DNA from: Pempheris klunzingeri
Taxonomy: Eukaryota > Chordata > Actinopteri > Acropomatiformes > Pempheridae
Reading direction: 5' to 3'
Assembly (NCBI RefSeq): GCF_042242105.1
Contig: NC_092032.1
Location: 12,945,915-13,009,914, forward strand
Length of the DNA stretch: 64,000 nt
The translations under genes were made by a program, and so were the position numbers. The notes beneath the pieces were generated by a model. The model searched no databases and had not been told where the DNA came from. It was given only the letters and a program-made list of their open reading frames with translations. How positions within the stretch are numbered: position 1 is the first letter of the stretch; every line of letters begins with the position of its first letter. This document shows, in pieces, positions 24,716 to 37,153 of the stretch.

Positions 24716-27700
24716 TGTGTGTAAAAAGAAGAGTGACAAGCCATTTGCCATTAGTTTTATGTACGGCTACACATTGATAATTAATTCAGTATCTATTGAT
24801 TCAACAGATGCTGAATTAAATCTCCGACATCAAAAATGAAAGATGGCCGTTGCGCTTAATGGTTGGCATCATTTGAATGACATCAGACTGTTTACATGGT
24901 TCTTCTGGCATCAGATTTGCGTATTGGATACAGACACACTTTACTGAGCCTACTGCTGATGTAGATGCATCTAATTTGAACTGCAGGTGTGAGTTATTGG
25001 TGTACACTATTGCGCCACAGCATTTGCAGCACCTGCTGTCATAAAACACTTTGATGAGTGTTGTTATCGTTCTGTGTTTCTACGGCAGCTACAGCCTGCA
25101 GGACTCTCTCACACAGTGAAACTGTGATGTATGCAGTCACAGTTTGGTCCCTTTTGCACCTCATAATTTGGCTGACGCATCCTCTGTGCTCTCCATAACA
25201 GCATGATGGATGCACACCGACTTTAAAACATGCTTTTGTGGCTGCTGCACTCTGATGAGCACAACACAGCTACCTCTTGTGCTCATACTGTCTACAGTCG
25301 TTATCCCTCTCTTTCAGCTAGCTTTAGACAGGACTTTCAATAAAGCATCATCCATGGCAGAATAATGATCCAGATACTTGCATAATTGTTAATGTATTAA
25401 ATTGAGCAGAGGGTTTATTTGTGATGTGGGATCAGAGGAAATGTGACGGTTTAATGAGCAGACAGATGCAGAGACAAGGACATTCTAGTGAAAAACGTCA
25501 CATGCATTATGGATAAGCACACACACATTTACACGCACAAAGCCTGCTGTCCCTGCTCAGCTTCATATGCTAAAGACGTCTAAAAGGGTTGAGGACCAGG
25601 CTAATCAAAACCAGAACTGGCCATGTCTTAACCACAGACTCAGATGTAAGGTTAAAGCACCTGGGGCAAAACTGGATGTTTCTATTCCAGATGGTCTATC
25701 CAATGTTATTTTAAGATAGAGGAGAAGATATTTCATTTGTAGTGCATTTTGTTCAGCCTAATTAAGGGTCTCTGATATAACAAAACCAGGCTAATCTCAA
25801 GGAAATACATTTAATGATCAGGACCTCTCAACACTGAAGTATGTGGTGGTGCCAGCACCATGGAAACAATGCCAATGGAAAGTCAATTAGGATCCCTTGC
25901 TGTGGTGGACACAGTAATTTCCTGGTTCAACAATATCACACAGTAGGCAGTGGTGGTCATGTGACATAATTTCAAGAGCAACAAAGTCTGCATAGGGACG
26001 ACATACTTAACTTATGTCACGTATGCAATTTAAATCACTTAACTTACGTCATATACATAATGTGAAATAAGTTGTGTACTCAACATAACCTCACTCCTGT
26101 AACTTACATACTTATCTTAACCCAAACCATGATGTTTTGCAGCCCTGCTATTGTCCAGGGTGTACCCTGCCTCTCGCCCAATGTGAGCTGCAATTGGCTC
26201 CAGCCCCCCTGCGACACCTAAGGATAAGCAGTACAGACAATGGATGAATGGATGGATGATGTTTTCCTAAACCCTCGTTGAAGCTGGTAACTCATGCTAT
26301 AAAGAAATGTTGTCCAGAGGCTTTGATATCTTAAGCAGAAAGGTTTACTGACATTTATTGTTGGCTAAGGAGAACCGAGAAATGATCAACCTTGTGTGAA
26401 CACTGCCTGATGCCGCCTCAATTCTGAAGTTTGCTTTCCGTGATCAGTGTTTTAATCCCTGCTAGGCATGCCAAAATGACTGTATGTCAATGTGAAGTCA
26501 TTATACACATACCAGTGAATAGTCTATTGGTTCTCTGGTTTCTAAACCAGAAGCCACTATCAACATCAACCCCCATTGCATTGTATGAGTCACCATCAAC
26601 ACATTCTCCTTAGAAAACAGTCCATCTTTCAGTCCGGAGAACAGCCGACTATCACCGGTGACCTTGGTAACTGTGACAATGGAGCTTCACTCCCTATGCA
26701 GGGTACCAGCCTTTCCAAACAACCAGAAAGCTAGACTGTGCTCCATGGACAGAGACACAAACATTTACAACCCCAACAATGTATTTTTGTCCCTAAATCC
26801 AATCATATCGTCTTGGTGCCTAAACCTAACCAAAGTGTGATATATCATATATAACTGTTTCTTAGGTGCTGGCATTTAATTTAAAGCAGAAATATTCACT
26901 CTTGAACAGGCACAGAGGAACAGTGCCCAACTTCTCCACTTGAATACTCTCATATGATGCTTTCTATGCCACTGAGTTGGGTTTTTCAAGCTCACTCACA
27001 ACAGCAAACAACACAGTTCACTAATCATTCCAGGATGCAGTACCTCACCTGAAAATGTCACTGAGCACGACATACCACCAGACCCCTTTCAACTCAAGTC
27101 TCACACATGCGAAAAGGTGATGAAGACAGTGTGCGGCACCAAATCGTGACTACAGGCAAAGTCTCACCTGCTAGATTCATTTCCACCCAGTGATGCATCT
27201 TTTCCTTTAGCTGAATTCACATTTTTACCTTTAACATATCAAATTTTTCCAACACTATCCCACATAATTCAGTTTAGAAGTTTTTTTTGCAGAGATATAA
27301 CATATATTGTGAACCCTCCTTATTATTTTGTGGTACTACAACAATTGGACTGATATCAAACCACCTCTGTCCAAAGAGGTATGGCCCTAATGCCAGCATG
27401 ATGAAAGTATCATACGTATACACCCGGTATCCGCATCAGATGCGTTGGTGTTTGTACGCAGCCAAACATACTAACACTAAAAATTGAACTCTCTTAGGAG
27501 GAAACACACACATTGAATGACACAACTATCCTCAGGCCAGTTTCACACAGAAAATAAATTAGGCAAATCTTAAAGTGACACATCTGCTGCTCACATTTAA
27601 TCATGCTAATCAAAGTCTCAAGGTACCGCCACAAGCTGGCTGCGAGACATCTGAAAGTTAATAACAGACCCCGCCATATTCCTCCCAAGTGGTTCACTGA

Positions 27701-30424
27701 ATTGAAATTCCCTCAGAAAGCATTGATAAGCTTTGCTGAGTATTGAGTTATTAAGAGTTCGCAGCAAAGTCTCACTGCAAACGAGCTAAAACAAAAAAGG
27801 AAAAAAAATCGACAGCTGCTGGAGATTCAGGATCCAATTATGCTTGGCCTCGGCTGCTCTGAGGAGCTGATAATATCACAGTAAGCGAAAAAAAAAAGTG
27901 TGTTTCTGTTACAGTTAGTACAAGTTTGAGTGTTAAGAAGATGTTGAAAAAGTCTGAACTTCTTTCTTCTAATTATAGCAATCTAATTGGATTGCTGTTT
28001 TTGGGTAAGTGTAAGAAATAGAAGATTTATCAGATATTTGAGCACGATGATGTTATTTAAAAGCACAACTTTTCATCTTATTGAATTGAAATTCAGAGTC
28101 ATGTCTACGTATGTGCTCCCTCATTATTGTCTTGTCAGATTCTAATGGATGCGCCATGTGGTCAATTAGCTCCTCCATGTGTTGTCTTCCCCTGTTGTAT
28201 TAGTGATACTTATGTGAGATAAGACTTTATTTTTTCGTCACACTTTGAGCCTTTGTGATACTGAAACTATTGTAATGACCGATGACAGTTCGGGGTGGAA
28301 GAACCAAATCAAAACCAGAGAGGAGGCTCCTTTTTTTTTTTTTTACAAAAGTAGGAATCCTCCTCTGCTCATACATTATTAAAAAGGCTAGATTTAGAAC
28401 AAACTGCTGAGTTGGCCCATTTATGATTCATGGATGTTTGAGGCGTTATTTGGTTTGGGGTTGAGCAAACAGAGAGACAAATAAAAGCGCGGATAGCTTG
28501 CCAGCGGGGATGACCTATTCTCAGAGCAATGTTTGTAGGTAGCATTATGCTGGAAGAAGTTGGCTGGTCCATGAGAGCTGGGCGAACATTAACAGTGTGT
28601 TCTCTCAGACAATGAAAGTCTTACAGCCTCCAGCTTATCTGGAGAAACAGCAGATACACAAGCTGAAATAATTGTTAATGTGTTTATAAATTGGTAGATG
28701 TTGTGCACTCACATATGAATTTAGCTATTTAGCACTGTTCTTGTTGGTTAACAGGAGAATTGTCTGGCATGCTTGATCATATTCACTGTGGTACTTAGTT
28801 TTAGCTCCAAAGGTGAACAAAACAAGAGCCACATCTATTCTTTCACGCACAAATTGCCTATTTAAGCCTCCATTTTCCATTTATTCCACTTTATTTGCTC
28901 CATGTCAGTGGAATCCTTCTCCCACCTTGCCCATTCTCCAAATCCTTAAATTGCCGTATAAGCCCGTCACTCAGTGTACCAATAGAAGAGATGGTACTTT
29001 GCTGTGCTCTGGTCTCCACCCATTAAAACGGAGATATAACTGCTTAATCAATGACAGATGGCCTAACCCCCAGACGGATGATAAATGGGCCACATGTTCT
29101 TAGTGAAAGCCTTTTAGGGGGAAAAAGCAGGGAAAAAAACACAAGTGATCAATACAAGACACACCTCAAGGCCATCCTTTCTCCAACATGCTCACTAAGA
29201 GGCTAGTAGGGGTAATACAAAATTCCATTTTCAGTAGAGAACAACTCACTGCAAGAAAATGAAGTAAAGAGGATTAAAGACTGTGATCCTTTGAGTAATT
29301 TGGCTGCGAAGGTTCAGCCACCACTAAAATGTGTGAAAGCAAGAAAACAGCTCGCAGATACCAAAATGAAAATGCTTGAAATGTCAACCTAGTGAAAGTG
29401 CACAGTTTGAGTTACTGTGTGAGGTCCCTGAGATCAAGAAATCATTAGAGAGGATGTCCCTTCTAATTTTCAATTGTTTTTTTCTTTTTTCAAACATGAC
29501 AATCTCTGAAACAAAATTAATTAGACGACCCGTGGAGCTCCATTTCTGGCCTCTGCCTTTTCATTTCTATTGCATTGTTCCAATCAGTGCAGAAGTGTGA
29601 TTCCTTGTAGAAAAACTATTAACTTATGCACATGACTTGAGATTTTGCCACTAATTAGCCCATCGTAGTTCCTGTGCATATTTGTCACAAACTCAAATTA
29701 TCAGTCGAGGTTGCATTGAAGCTTGCTGCACTACAGGGCACAATAACAAACTAACCCACTATCGCTAGCAATTAATCATAATTATGCGCTCACATCTGTT
29801 TTAAATTGTCCTTGTCCTCACATTTAGCTGATGAGCTCAGGCAATTTTTGAAAGCTACTTATATGTAAAAAGATTGCAAAGGACCAGCACTTTCCCTACA
29901 AGCTGATATGCAATACAATCAATATACCTCCATTTTAAGGAAAGCATCTGCCTGTGAAGCCTCTGCTAAAGCTGCCTGACATAGAATTACTGTATTCAGG
30001 ATTAGGAAAGCTTAAAGTGTCTCTATCCCTGGAGACGTTTAATAGAGCAGATTCATTCCCCTGTTAAGTGAGAGTAAAAAAAATCTCCAGCATTTTACTT
30101 CCTTGAACTCCTCTTCAGCAATCACATTTTTTCTTAAAGGTAGTCTTAAAAGCCATCCATGAATTTCTTATGGCGAGATTATGCACCCCGGATGGTAAAG
30201 TGAGAAGGCATGACGCTATTGCTTCCCAGTTTCATTGTGCTTCAATGAGCTTATGGTGAGTTTATGCTGTTATTTTCTCACCCACACATACACACACTGG
30301 AGGCTTAAGCACTTATAGCTTCATACACATCTCAGAAGTCATTGGAAAAATAGTTTCAGTGGGAAAACATACAAAGACTTCAAAAAGCACAACAGAAGCT
30401 CACAGCCAATAAACCTATGAAAAG
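24716..30424. other. Gene-free intergenic DNA
   Basis: No coding exon was found. The stretch holds a LINE/SINE tail at about 26150-26262, a two-unit bZIP-like repeat at 26005-26068, a homeodomain-like palindrome at 27977-27996, a poly-T run near 28330-28344 and a TAAT-rich patch near 29690-29830. Confidence 0.4.
26150..26262 (+). repeat. LINE/SINE-type 3' end with ATGG-rich tail
   Basis: The strings CAGGGTGTACCCTGCCTCTC, GCTCCAGCCCCCCTGCGAC and GGATAAGCAGTACAGACAAT, followed by GGATGAATGGATGGATG, are the well-known 3' end of an abundant fish retroposon (L2/CR1-like). Confidence 0.65.
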
Positions 30425-30775
30425 ATTTTCAAGTTTCACATTTTGAAAAAACGTGTCTGGTCGCTTTCTTGCCAAGAGTTAGATGTGAAGATTGACACCA
30501 CTCTGGTGTCTGTGCAGTAGTTACGAAGGCTAGCTTAGCTTAGCATAAAGACTGGAAGGTTGGGGGAGCCTCCGTCCACGCTAATGAGATATTACCTGCT
30601 GATTAGCTGACTCTTTTAAACCTTTTGACACAGCCAGGCTAGCTGTTTCCCACAGAATTCAGCCTTTATGCTAAGCTAACCGTGTCCTAGCTGCAGCATT
30701 ATATTCAACAGGCAGACATGAGTGTGAAAGCAAATGAGAGAATTTCCAAACTATTCCTGTTCCTTTAATGCAACA
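30425..30775. repeat. Fold-back (MITE-like) teleost repeat, second copy
   Basis: The left part reads CATTTTGAAAAAACG and CGCTTTCTTGCCAAGAGTTAG. Next come GCTAGCTTAGCTTAGCATAA and AAGACTGGAAGG, then GCCTTTATGCTAAGCTAACC. The right end is GAAAGCAAATGAGAGAATTT, then CCAAACTATTCC. The ends are imperfect inverted repeats. Same family as at 14.5-15.6 kb. Confidence 0.6.
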
Positions 30776-31443
30776 GTTCTGGACACATTCTTTGACATCT
30801 CAGTTGTAGCAACCGGTTTTGTGAGTTTTTGTGATGCATCACCTTTAGATTAAGAAAAACTGAGCAATACTCAGTGATGTTTTTATGGATATTCAGAATA
30901 ACACATAAATATGACATGCCCAGGTGGTTATATGCCAGTAATTCTAAAATGCTCATCATGTACTTAAACAGTCACTTAAACTATGTAATGTGGCATTACT
31001 CTATTATAATGTGTAATTATTGCACCTATTATAAGTCAGTTATATCCCTATAAGTTCATAGTCTGATTTATGGCAACTGTAAATAACTTATTGTAAATGT
31101 TGACACAGACTTAATTGCCACAGTATCACAAATCACCTGCCGTGGTGCTCTGCATCAATTAAAACCTCAGTCATGTTACACAGGCAGCGGCCCTATGATC
31201 TGTTACCAGCTGGGGTTCCTGTTGCATTGGCCGCAGGCTAATCTCAACAATCTAATTTTAGTGCTTTCAACTTCCCCCATCTTGAAGTGACTTTAAATGC
31301 CTGCCTGCCTTTCATCAACATGTGCCACCCCGCTTTACTTTCATCTGGGGTGGTTTTGCATCAGCGTCCAGCACATTTGGCTTCTTTTCCTAAAATGGAT
31401 CACTGCATATAGCGTATGAAAGTGACGGTTAAAGTGATCTCTT

Positions 31444-31473
31444 GACAGACAGACAGACAGACAGACAGACAGG
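31444..31473 (+). repeat. (GACA)n microsatellite
   Basis: About seven tandem GACA units. Confidence 0.9.
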
Positions 31474-31767
31474 GATTTATTGTTCTTGGGCTGGCGGGGA
31501 CAAGCAGTGAAATGAGTACTGCACACAAGACCAGCAGTCCCATGGGAGTCCTTTTGGAGCTAATGAGAGCATCCCGGAGAGGATTATGGGAATCCCAGTC
31601 GCTTCAAGCTTGACACCAAATTAAAAAAAAAAAAAAAAGGCCTTTTCATCCAGCATGTTGAGGATGAGGAGCAAAAGAAGAACAAGGTTGTTCTGTTTCC
31701 TTCACAGCATCATTAATTCAGATCCAGAAAAATCCTCTTAAAGTAGATGGGTTTTAATCTCATGAAC

Positions 31768-31792
31768 ATGATGATGATGATGATGATGATGA
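31768..31792 (+). repeat. (ATG)n microsatellite
   Basis: About eight tandem ATG/GAT units, just upstream of the slc35g2 leader region. Confidence 0.9.
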
Positions 31793-31944
31793 CTAGCCGA
31801 CGCACATCCTTTTTCCCTCCTGAGAGATGACGAATTTGAGAGGGACTAAGTGGGGAGCAGTCTTAGGGAGAAAGAGGAGGAGGAGGAGAAACCACTGGCT
31901 GTGACAGTGACAGTTGCTTCCCCCACCACCCCCTCGCTTCAGCT

Positions 31945-32035
31945 TCATCATCATCACCACCATCATCATCATCACCCTCAGCAACAGCAGTTTCAGCTTC
32001 AGCAGCAGCAGCAGAAGCAGCAGAAGCAGAGGCAG
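31945..32035 (+). repeat. CAT/CAC then CAG trinucleotide tracts in the slc35g2 leader region
   Basis: A run of CAT/CAC triplets is followed directly by CAG/AAG/CAA triplets. It is interrupted, so probably fairly stable, but likely variable in length between individuals. Confidence 0.8.
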
Positions 32036-32111
32036 AAGCGGCGTCCATCGACAGCGTGGGGAGCAGATAAGCGGCGCACAGCTTCAGGAGGCGCTCCGCT
32101 CGCAGGGGAAG

Positions 32112-32180
32112 ATGGAGAAATGGCAGTTTCAGCTGACCATATGTGAGGATCAAGAAATCAAAGGAGGTCTTCATTTATGA
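32112..32180 (+). CDS. Upstream ORF in the slc35g2 leader (22 codons)
   Basis: The reading frame MEKWQFQLTICEDQ... ends in TGA 48 nt before the leader-exon donor. Its ATG has a strong Kozak context (A at -3, G at +4). It is out of the way of the main start, which lies in the next exon, and would be expected to lower main-ORF translation. There is no evidence that the peptide itself matters. Confidence 0.35.
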   Translation: MEKWQFQLTICEDQEIKGGLHL

Positions 32181-32228
32181 TACAAGCCCGGGTTTATGCA
32201 CCAGGAGGAACTATTCAAAGACCAAAAG

Positions 32229-33248
32229 GTAAGACATTTGCCGCACTCATTTAATACCACAATGCAAACGCATCAATGTGCGAGGATTCTGATTTTACAG
32301 AAAGCCCGCAAATTCACGGTCTTTGCATTTTTATCAGTTTATAGCATAAAACACACATAATGGCAACATCCTGCATGTATCAATCTAAATAGTAATTTTG
32401 AAGGAAAAAATATGATTTTTGTGTCGATTTTTCTCTCTCATATTTCTGAAAATGATATTTTTGACCCGTTTTGTCAGTTTATGATATTGAGCCATCCGTA
32501 AATTGGCTTCAAGTGCTCACAGCGTCGCTTTTACGTGTCTCTTCGGACTCCAAAAAGATCAAACGTCTCCTTTTACAGTGTTATCCCGTGATTATTAGAA
32601 TCGTTTATTATTCAGGATGAAGTTGTAATGATGTAGGCTATGTGCCAAAAAGGAAGAGCGACCGCTTGTAGGAGGAGAGAGGGTGAATAAGAGTATCAAT
32701 CTGCCCCCTTGTGGCTTTGATTCATGCTGTGTTTTAAGGAACTGACTGTATTGAATGTGGTGGGATTAAGATTTTTGAAAATATTCTGTATCAGTAGTTT
32801 TTGCTCTCAGGCTTTTCTTTATTTCAAAATAAAATTAGTTGATTTTATAACAACATTTGGTAATCTCACCCTCAAACCAAATCCCATTGGTGCTCAAAAG
32901 ATCAGATATCTCTCATGACTGAAGGGATTAATTCAAACGATTCAGCACCGTCTAACCCTTTCACACTGTCCTTTTTCCAGGGTATGTTAATTTATGGTGT
33001 GCAACTCCATTCATCTCCTAAGTGGCCCACATTCATGTATCGTCCCCTCTGTGCTTTCCTGTTATGTAATTTCATCCCCATCAGACTGCATCAGGCTCAG
33101 AATGTTTGCTGCTTGGCTTATATGAGCCTGCATGGGATAACACAACGCAAGTGTAAGGCTAGGCAGAGTAAAAAGGTAAGTGAGACAGGGGCGATAAGTG
33201 TGTGCCTTGTCCGTGTGCATGCATGTGTGTGAGCGTGAGTGTGTGTGT

Positions 33249-33285
<37 letters not shown>

Positions 33286-33462
33286 ATGTGTGGGTGTGAG
33301 GGGTGGATACTGAGAAAGCAAGTGATGAATTATGCAAACATTTCTCTCAGTTTCAGAAAAGCTCTGTTTTGATCATTAGGGAGGCAAATTCAGATCACAA
33401 GGCAATAATAAGTATTATTTTAGCACAATTAACACTGGAATGGTTTTTATTCCATTTTTCAG
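32229..33462 (+). other. slc35g2 leader intron, including a long (TG)n tract
   Basis: The intron runs from GTAAGA to TTTTTCAG. It contains a GT/TG tract at about 33217-33298. No further exon is recognised. Confidence 0.6.
33217..33298 (+). repeat. (TG)n microsatellite
   Basis: TG dinucleotides with a few interruptions; the longest pure run is about 33251-33284. Confidence 0.9.
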
Positions 33463-33489
33463 ATTACCCCTTCTGACGCACAAAGAAAC

Positions 33490-34740
33490 ATGGATGTATC
33501 TTCATCCTCACTGCAGTACGGATCAAAAAAGCGGGTTAAGATTCACCCGGACACGGTGACAGTGAAATATGCCACTCACTTCCCCCAGCCTGGCGATGAG
33601 GGGTACGACGACGCGCCCTCTTTTGAGGACTTTGGCGCCTTTGCAGAAGCTAATGTGGGAAAGAGACTGGTATCAGACAGCAAAGGTGGTAGGACTTTCT
33701 TTGGAACCATGGAGACCCAGCCTAAGCCTCCAAACGTGCAAAAGGACAAGGGGGTCGGGGGCCAGCTGGCCAGCTTCGGTGAGGCGAATGTGTTGGCCTC
33801 CAGGGTGACCTGGATGGCCTTGTTTGGAGCAGCGGTGGCTCATGGATGTGTGGCACTGATTACTCGTTTAGCAGCCGACCGCTCTAAAGTGCCCTCCCTC
33901 GAGCTGCTCTTCATCCGCTCCGTGATCCAAGTGCTGTCCATCCTGGTGGTCTTCTATTACCACGAGGCCCCCTTTGGCCCCAAGGGCTACAGGCTGCGTC
34001 TCTTCTTCTATGGCGTGTGCAACGTAATCTCAATCACCTGCGCCTACACCTCTTTTGCCATAGTACCGCCCAGTAATGGCACCATCATGTGGCGTGCCTC
34101 CACCACAGTTTTCAGTGCAATACTGGCCTTCCTGTTGCTGGATGAGAGGCTGGGCTACACAGATGTGGTCACAGTGGTGGGAAGCGTGTTCGGTCTGTGC
34201 CTGGTCATGGTGCCAAACGTAGCAGATGAGGAGAAGTCCAGGCTGGGGTTTTGGAAGGAGGCCTTTGGCTACACAATGACAGTGATGGCCGGCTTGACTG
34301 CTGCCCTCTCTATGATCGTCTACAGAGCCATCAAGGAGCGCGTCAGCATGTGGACGGCACTCTTTACCTTCGGCTGGACGGGCACGGTGTGGGGTGCCTC
34401 CACCATGTTTATCATGCAGGAGCCCATCATTCCGCTGGATGGGGAGACCTGGGGCTATTTAATTGGGATCTGTATCTGCTCCACCGTGGCGTTCCTCGGA
34501 GTCTACTATGCTCTAAACAAGTTCCATCCAGCCTTAGTTAGCACCGTGCAGCACCTAGAGATCGTGGTTGCCATGTTCCTCCAGCTCATCGTCCTGAGGA
34601 TGATCCCGTCTGTCTATGATGTCATCGGAGGCCTGGTCATCATGGTCAGTGTGTTCACGCTGACGGGAGTCAAGCTGTACAGGGTGAGCAGGGCCATTCG
34701 GCAGGATTATCAAGAGATCCTAGACTCGCCCATCAAATGA
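33490..34740 (+). CDS. slc35g2: Solute carrier family 35 member G2 (TMEM22), 416 aa, single coding exon
   Basis: One uninterrupted coding exon, close in length to human SLC35G2 (412 aa) and alike throughout. It starts MDVSSSS...KKRVKIHP and ends [12 protein letters not shown]. Residues 1-100 form a soluble N terminus. Ten TM segments follow at roughly 107-126, 137-157, 168-188, 198-217, 224-242, 258-277, 287-308, 321-340, 349-369 and 375-396, arranged as two EamA/DMT repeats. Landmarks are [30 protein letters not shown] and [19 protein letters not shown]35 proteins include nucleotide-sugar carriers, but the substrate of the G branch is unknown to me. The start at 33490 has a strong context (AAACATGG) and matches the human N terminus. 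The exon begins at 33463; a spliced transcript could start further upstream in frame (see findings). Confidence 0.95.
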   Translation: MDVSSSSLQYGSKKRVKIHPDTVTVKYATHFPQPGDEGYDDAPSFEDFGAFAEANVGKRLVSDSKGGRTFFGTMETQPKPPNVQKDKGVGGQLASFGEANVLASRVTWMALFGAAVAHGCVALITRLAADRSKVPSLELLFIRSVIQVLSILVVFYYHEAPFGPKGYRLRLFFYGVCNVISITCAYTSFAIVPPSNGTIMWRASTTVFSAILAFLLLDERLGYTDVVTVVGSVFGLCLVMVPNVADEEKSRLGFWKEAFGYTMTVMAGLTAALSMIVYRAIKERVSMWTALFTFGWTGTVWGASTMFIMQEPIIPLDGETWGYLIGICICSTVAFLGVYYALNKFHPALVSTVQHLEIVVAMFLQLIVLRMIPSVYDVIGGLVIMVSVFTLTGVKLYRVSRAIRQDYQEILDSPIK

Positions 34741-34885
34741 GTTTTGATATGTCAGTCTATTTGTTTACAATGTTGCTTGGTTGTGCAATTTAAAGAATGT
34801 CTGGATCTTCATCTGATGATTTTGTATTGTTGTGTTGTTGGAAGGGTGCCAGTTGTGTAACCAATGTCTTAATATTTGTGTGTGA

Positions 34886-34891
34886 AATAAA
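34886..34891 (+). terminator. slc35g2: Polyadenylation signal of slc35g2
   Basis: An AATAAA lies 146 nt after the stop codon, giving a short 3' UTR. Another AATAAA lies at about 35160. Confidence 0.65.
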
Positions 34892-34899
34892 AGACAAAT

Positions 34900-37140
34900 G
34901 TAATACGGTGACCATTTCCCCCCCGATAGTACTGCTTTGATGTCAAATTATGTCAAAGACCAAAATGTCAGCTCAAAAAAAGTGTGATTTATTTTTGCTC
35001 TAACAATTTAAACCATATTGAATCTGGTCTTGTTGTGAGTGTCAGTGTCAGACAATCTTTTCAATGATATGCACCTTAACATCAACAAGGTGTCCCTCTG
35101 TTGTCACACTGCCACACTTGTCACACTGTGTAAATGTCAGCCCAGAAACCGTTCATACAGAATAAAAATAATTACCACCCACGTTTCATAAAATAACTGG
35201 TATTGCTTTTCTTAGCCTTAATCTGTCACTGTGTAATTTCTTCAAATAAAATGTCATTTTAGAGGAGGATGTAGTGACTATCGTATACAATATAACTGGG
35301 ATTATTAGTGTACTATAGATTTACAAGTAGATTGTTCAAGTTTCTGGGAGATCAAACAATATTTTGTGCACAGGAAAACTAGCAATCTGTATTCTTCCAT
35401 ACACTATTTTCTCACAGCTATATTTTGTGCATTAAACTTCACCTCCAGTGCTTTCTCACAGCCTCTCATGTATGTTCTGGCCCCAGCAGCTGCTTGATAT
35501 GTAACACTAGTGATTACATCCCTAGATGCTGCTTCTGTTTACTTTCATACGCATATCAAACTAATGCCCAGAGGCAGGTGCACTGTATTGAATTAAAGTC
35601 CCCTTTAACAACGTGAGACCATCTTCTTTTTCCGTAGTGGACGATTCAGGCAGTGTTTCCTTTCTCTGTGAGAAAACCAAGCCGAGGCTGTCAGTCTCTG
35701 CGACCCACCCGCCCTGAGGCAAAGCAACAGTGATGGAATGAAATAAAGACATAATGATGATGCAGAGCGTATGAAAGACGACATGTTACCCGTTGCTGTT
35801 CAAAACTGAAACAACATGGATGTTACAATAACAGCCCAGTAGGTGGCATTCACAATCCACTTCATTACCCAGTCACAGTTAGCCGTAGTAATATTTTATT
35901 ACAGTATATTATGAAGTAATTTGTGGTGAATGCAGTGGTTAAATAGCATTAAACAATTTAAACACCTGATAGAAAACACTTCCTCCAAACCCTTTTAATT
36001 TAGTGAGCAGATACATGGAGCAGAGTTATTGGACATATTTGTTGCTGACTACACACAGCACATCACCTAATAACGTGTTCTACATTTATGACACTATTGA
36101 ATGTTTAACATGCTTTCTATTGCAATGGGAAATGTGGTTAAAACCACACACACACACACGCACACACATACAGCAGAAGTGTGGCTGAAGTCAGATCATT
36201 CTGTTTGATGACAATCTACCATCAGTGTTATGGTGAATAAATTTGCGGTTAAACTACGAGCTCCTTTCATTTATGACCAAAAGTTAAAGAGCCACCATCA
36301 TAAACACATAATGATGTTGCAGAGTCTTTGACTTTGAAAACACACTCTGCCTGTCATGTGACATTTTCTTTTTAAACACCATGATCAGTAGCTGAAGTTT
36401 ATTTTTCAAACTAGAGAGATGAATAAACGGAGATAACGTAGGTTCAGCTCCTATTTGTGCTGTATCAGTTTTGTTTTGAGATGGGGGATTTGGGTGCAGA
36501 AAGCAGAATACATGTAGAGGAGGCCCATCTGTTTGAGCAGGAAACAGACTGCATCCTGCAGCGAGCTGCACAGCCTTCCAAATTACTCTGCAACCCTCCT
36601 CACCACAGACATGTTTATTAGAAGTACCATCATTTCCCAGGAGGGGCCTGAATGGAATTTGATTATAAGTTATTGTATGTGTGTGTGTGTGTGTTGCACA
36701 TTACAGATGACTGAGCATTTTTTATGAAAGGCTCAAAAACACCAGATGTTCAAACTATTAAATATATCTATACATCATAATAAAGCCATCCTTGTTCAAG
36801 TACAAACAGGCATATAGCACTGACCTGATTGTCCACAATTTTATATACTAGATATGCCAAGTTGTAAAAAGGGCAAATTATCACTTTTACTAAACTAAAC
36901 AGGATAACATCAAGTGCTTCAAAAGTCTTGAGTACAACTTTTGGATCACTGATCCTTAGCTAAATATTATTATAAGTAAAAAACAAACAAACATATAAAC
37001 TAAGCTCTGCCCATGTCTCGTTTCATACACACGTTTCTGTAATAGCAGTGATTAGCTTGTCTCTCCAGACCCAAAAAGCAAAAATCATGATGGATGCTCA
37101 TGGGAAAGTAAGGCATCAGCAGCTGCAGTGTGATTGACTG
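34900..37140. other. Intergenic DNA between slc35g2 and nck1
   Basis: AT-rich with no exon recognised. It holds a CA tract at about 36145-36169 and a short GT tract near 36677-36693. This gap of about 2.3 kb separates two same-strand genes. Confidence 0.6.
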
Positions 37141-37153
37141 ACAGCGCCCTTGT

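Larger units (their letters stand above)
31850..32228 (+). promoter_or_regulatory. slc35g2: slc35g2 promoter region and 5' leader exon
   Basis: The first exon must end at 32228: AAAAG|GTAAGA is a near-consensus donor, and it pairs with the acceptor at 33461-33462 ahead of the coding exon. The TSS is not visible. The region combines GAGG runs (31869-31889), a CAT/CAC tract (31945-31976), a CAG tract (about 31979-32035) and CpG-rich sequence to about 32105. The tracts give long apparent ORFs on both strands with poly-His or poly-Gln. These lack ATG starts and I do not regard them as genes. Exon and donor are inferred; the tracts are seen. Confidence 0.6.

Noticed and set aside
31850..32180. Long overlapping ORFs with poly-His, poly-Gln or poly-Asp on both strands.
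   Set aside because: They lack ATG starts in the repeat portion and arise from CAT/CAC/CAG tracts, which are open in several frames. The downstream slc35g2 leader exon explains the region better.
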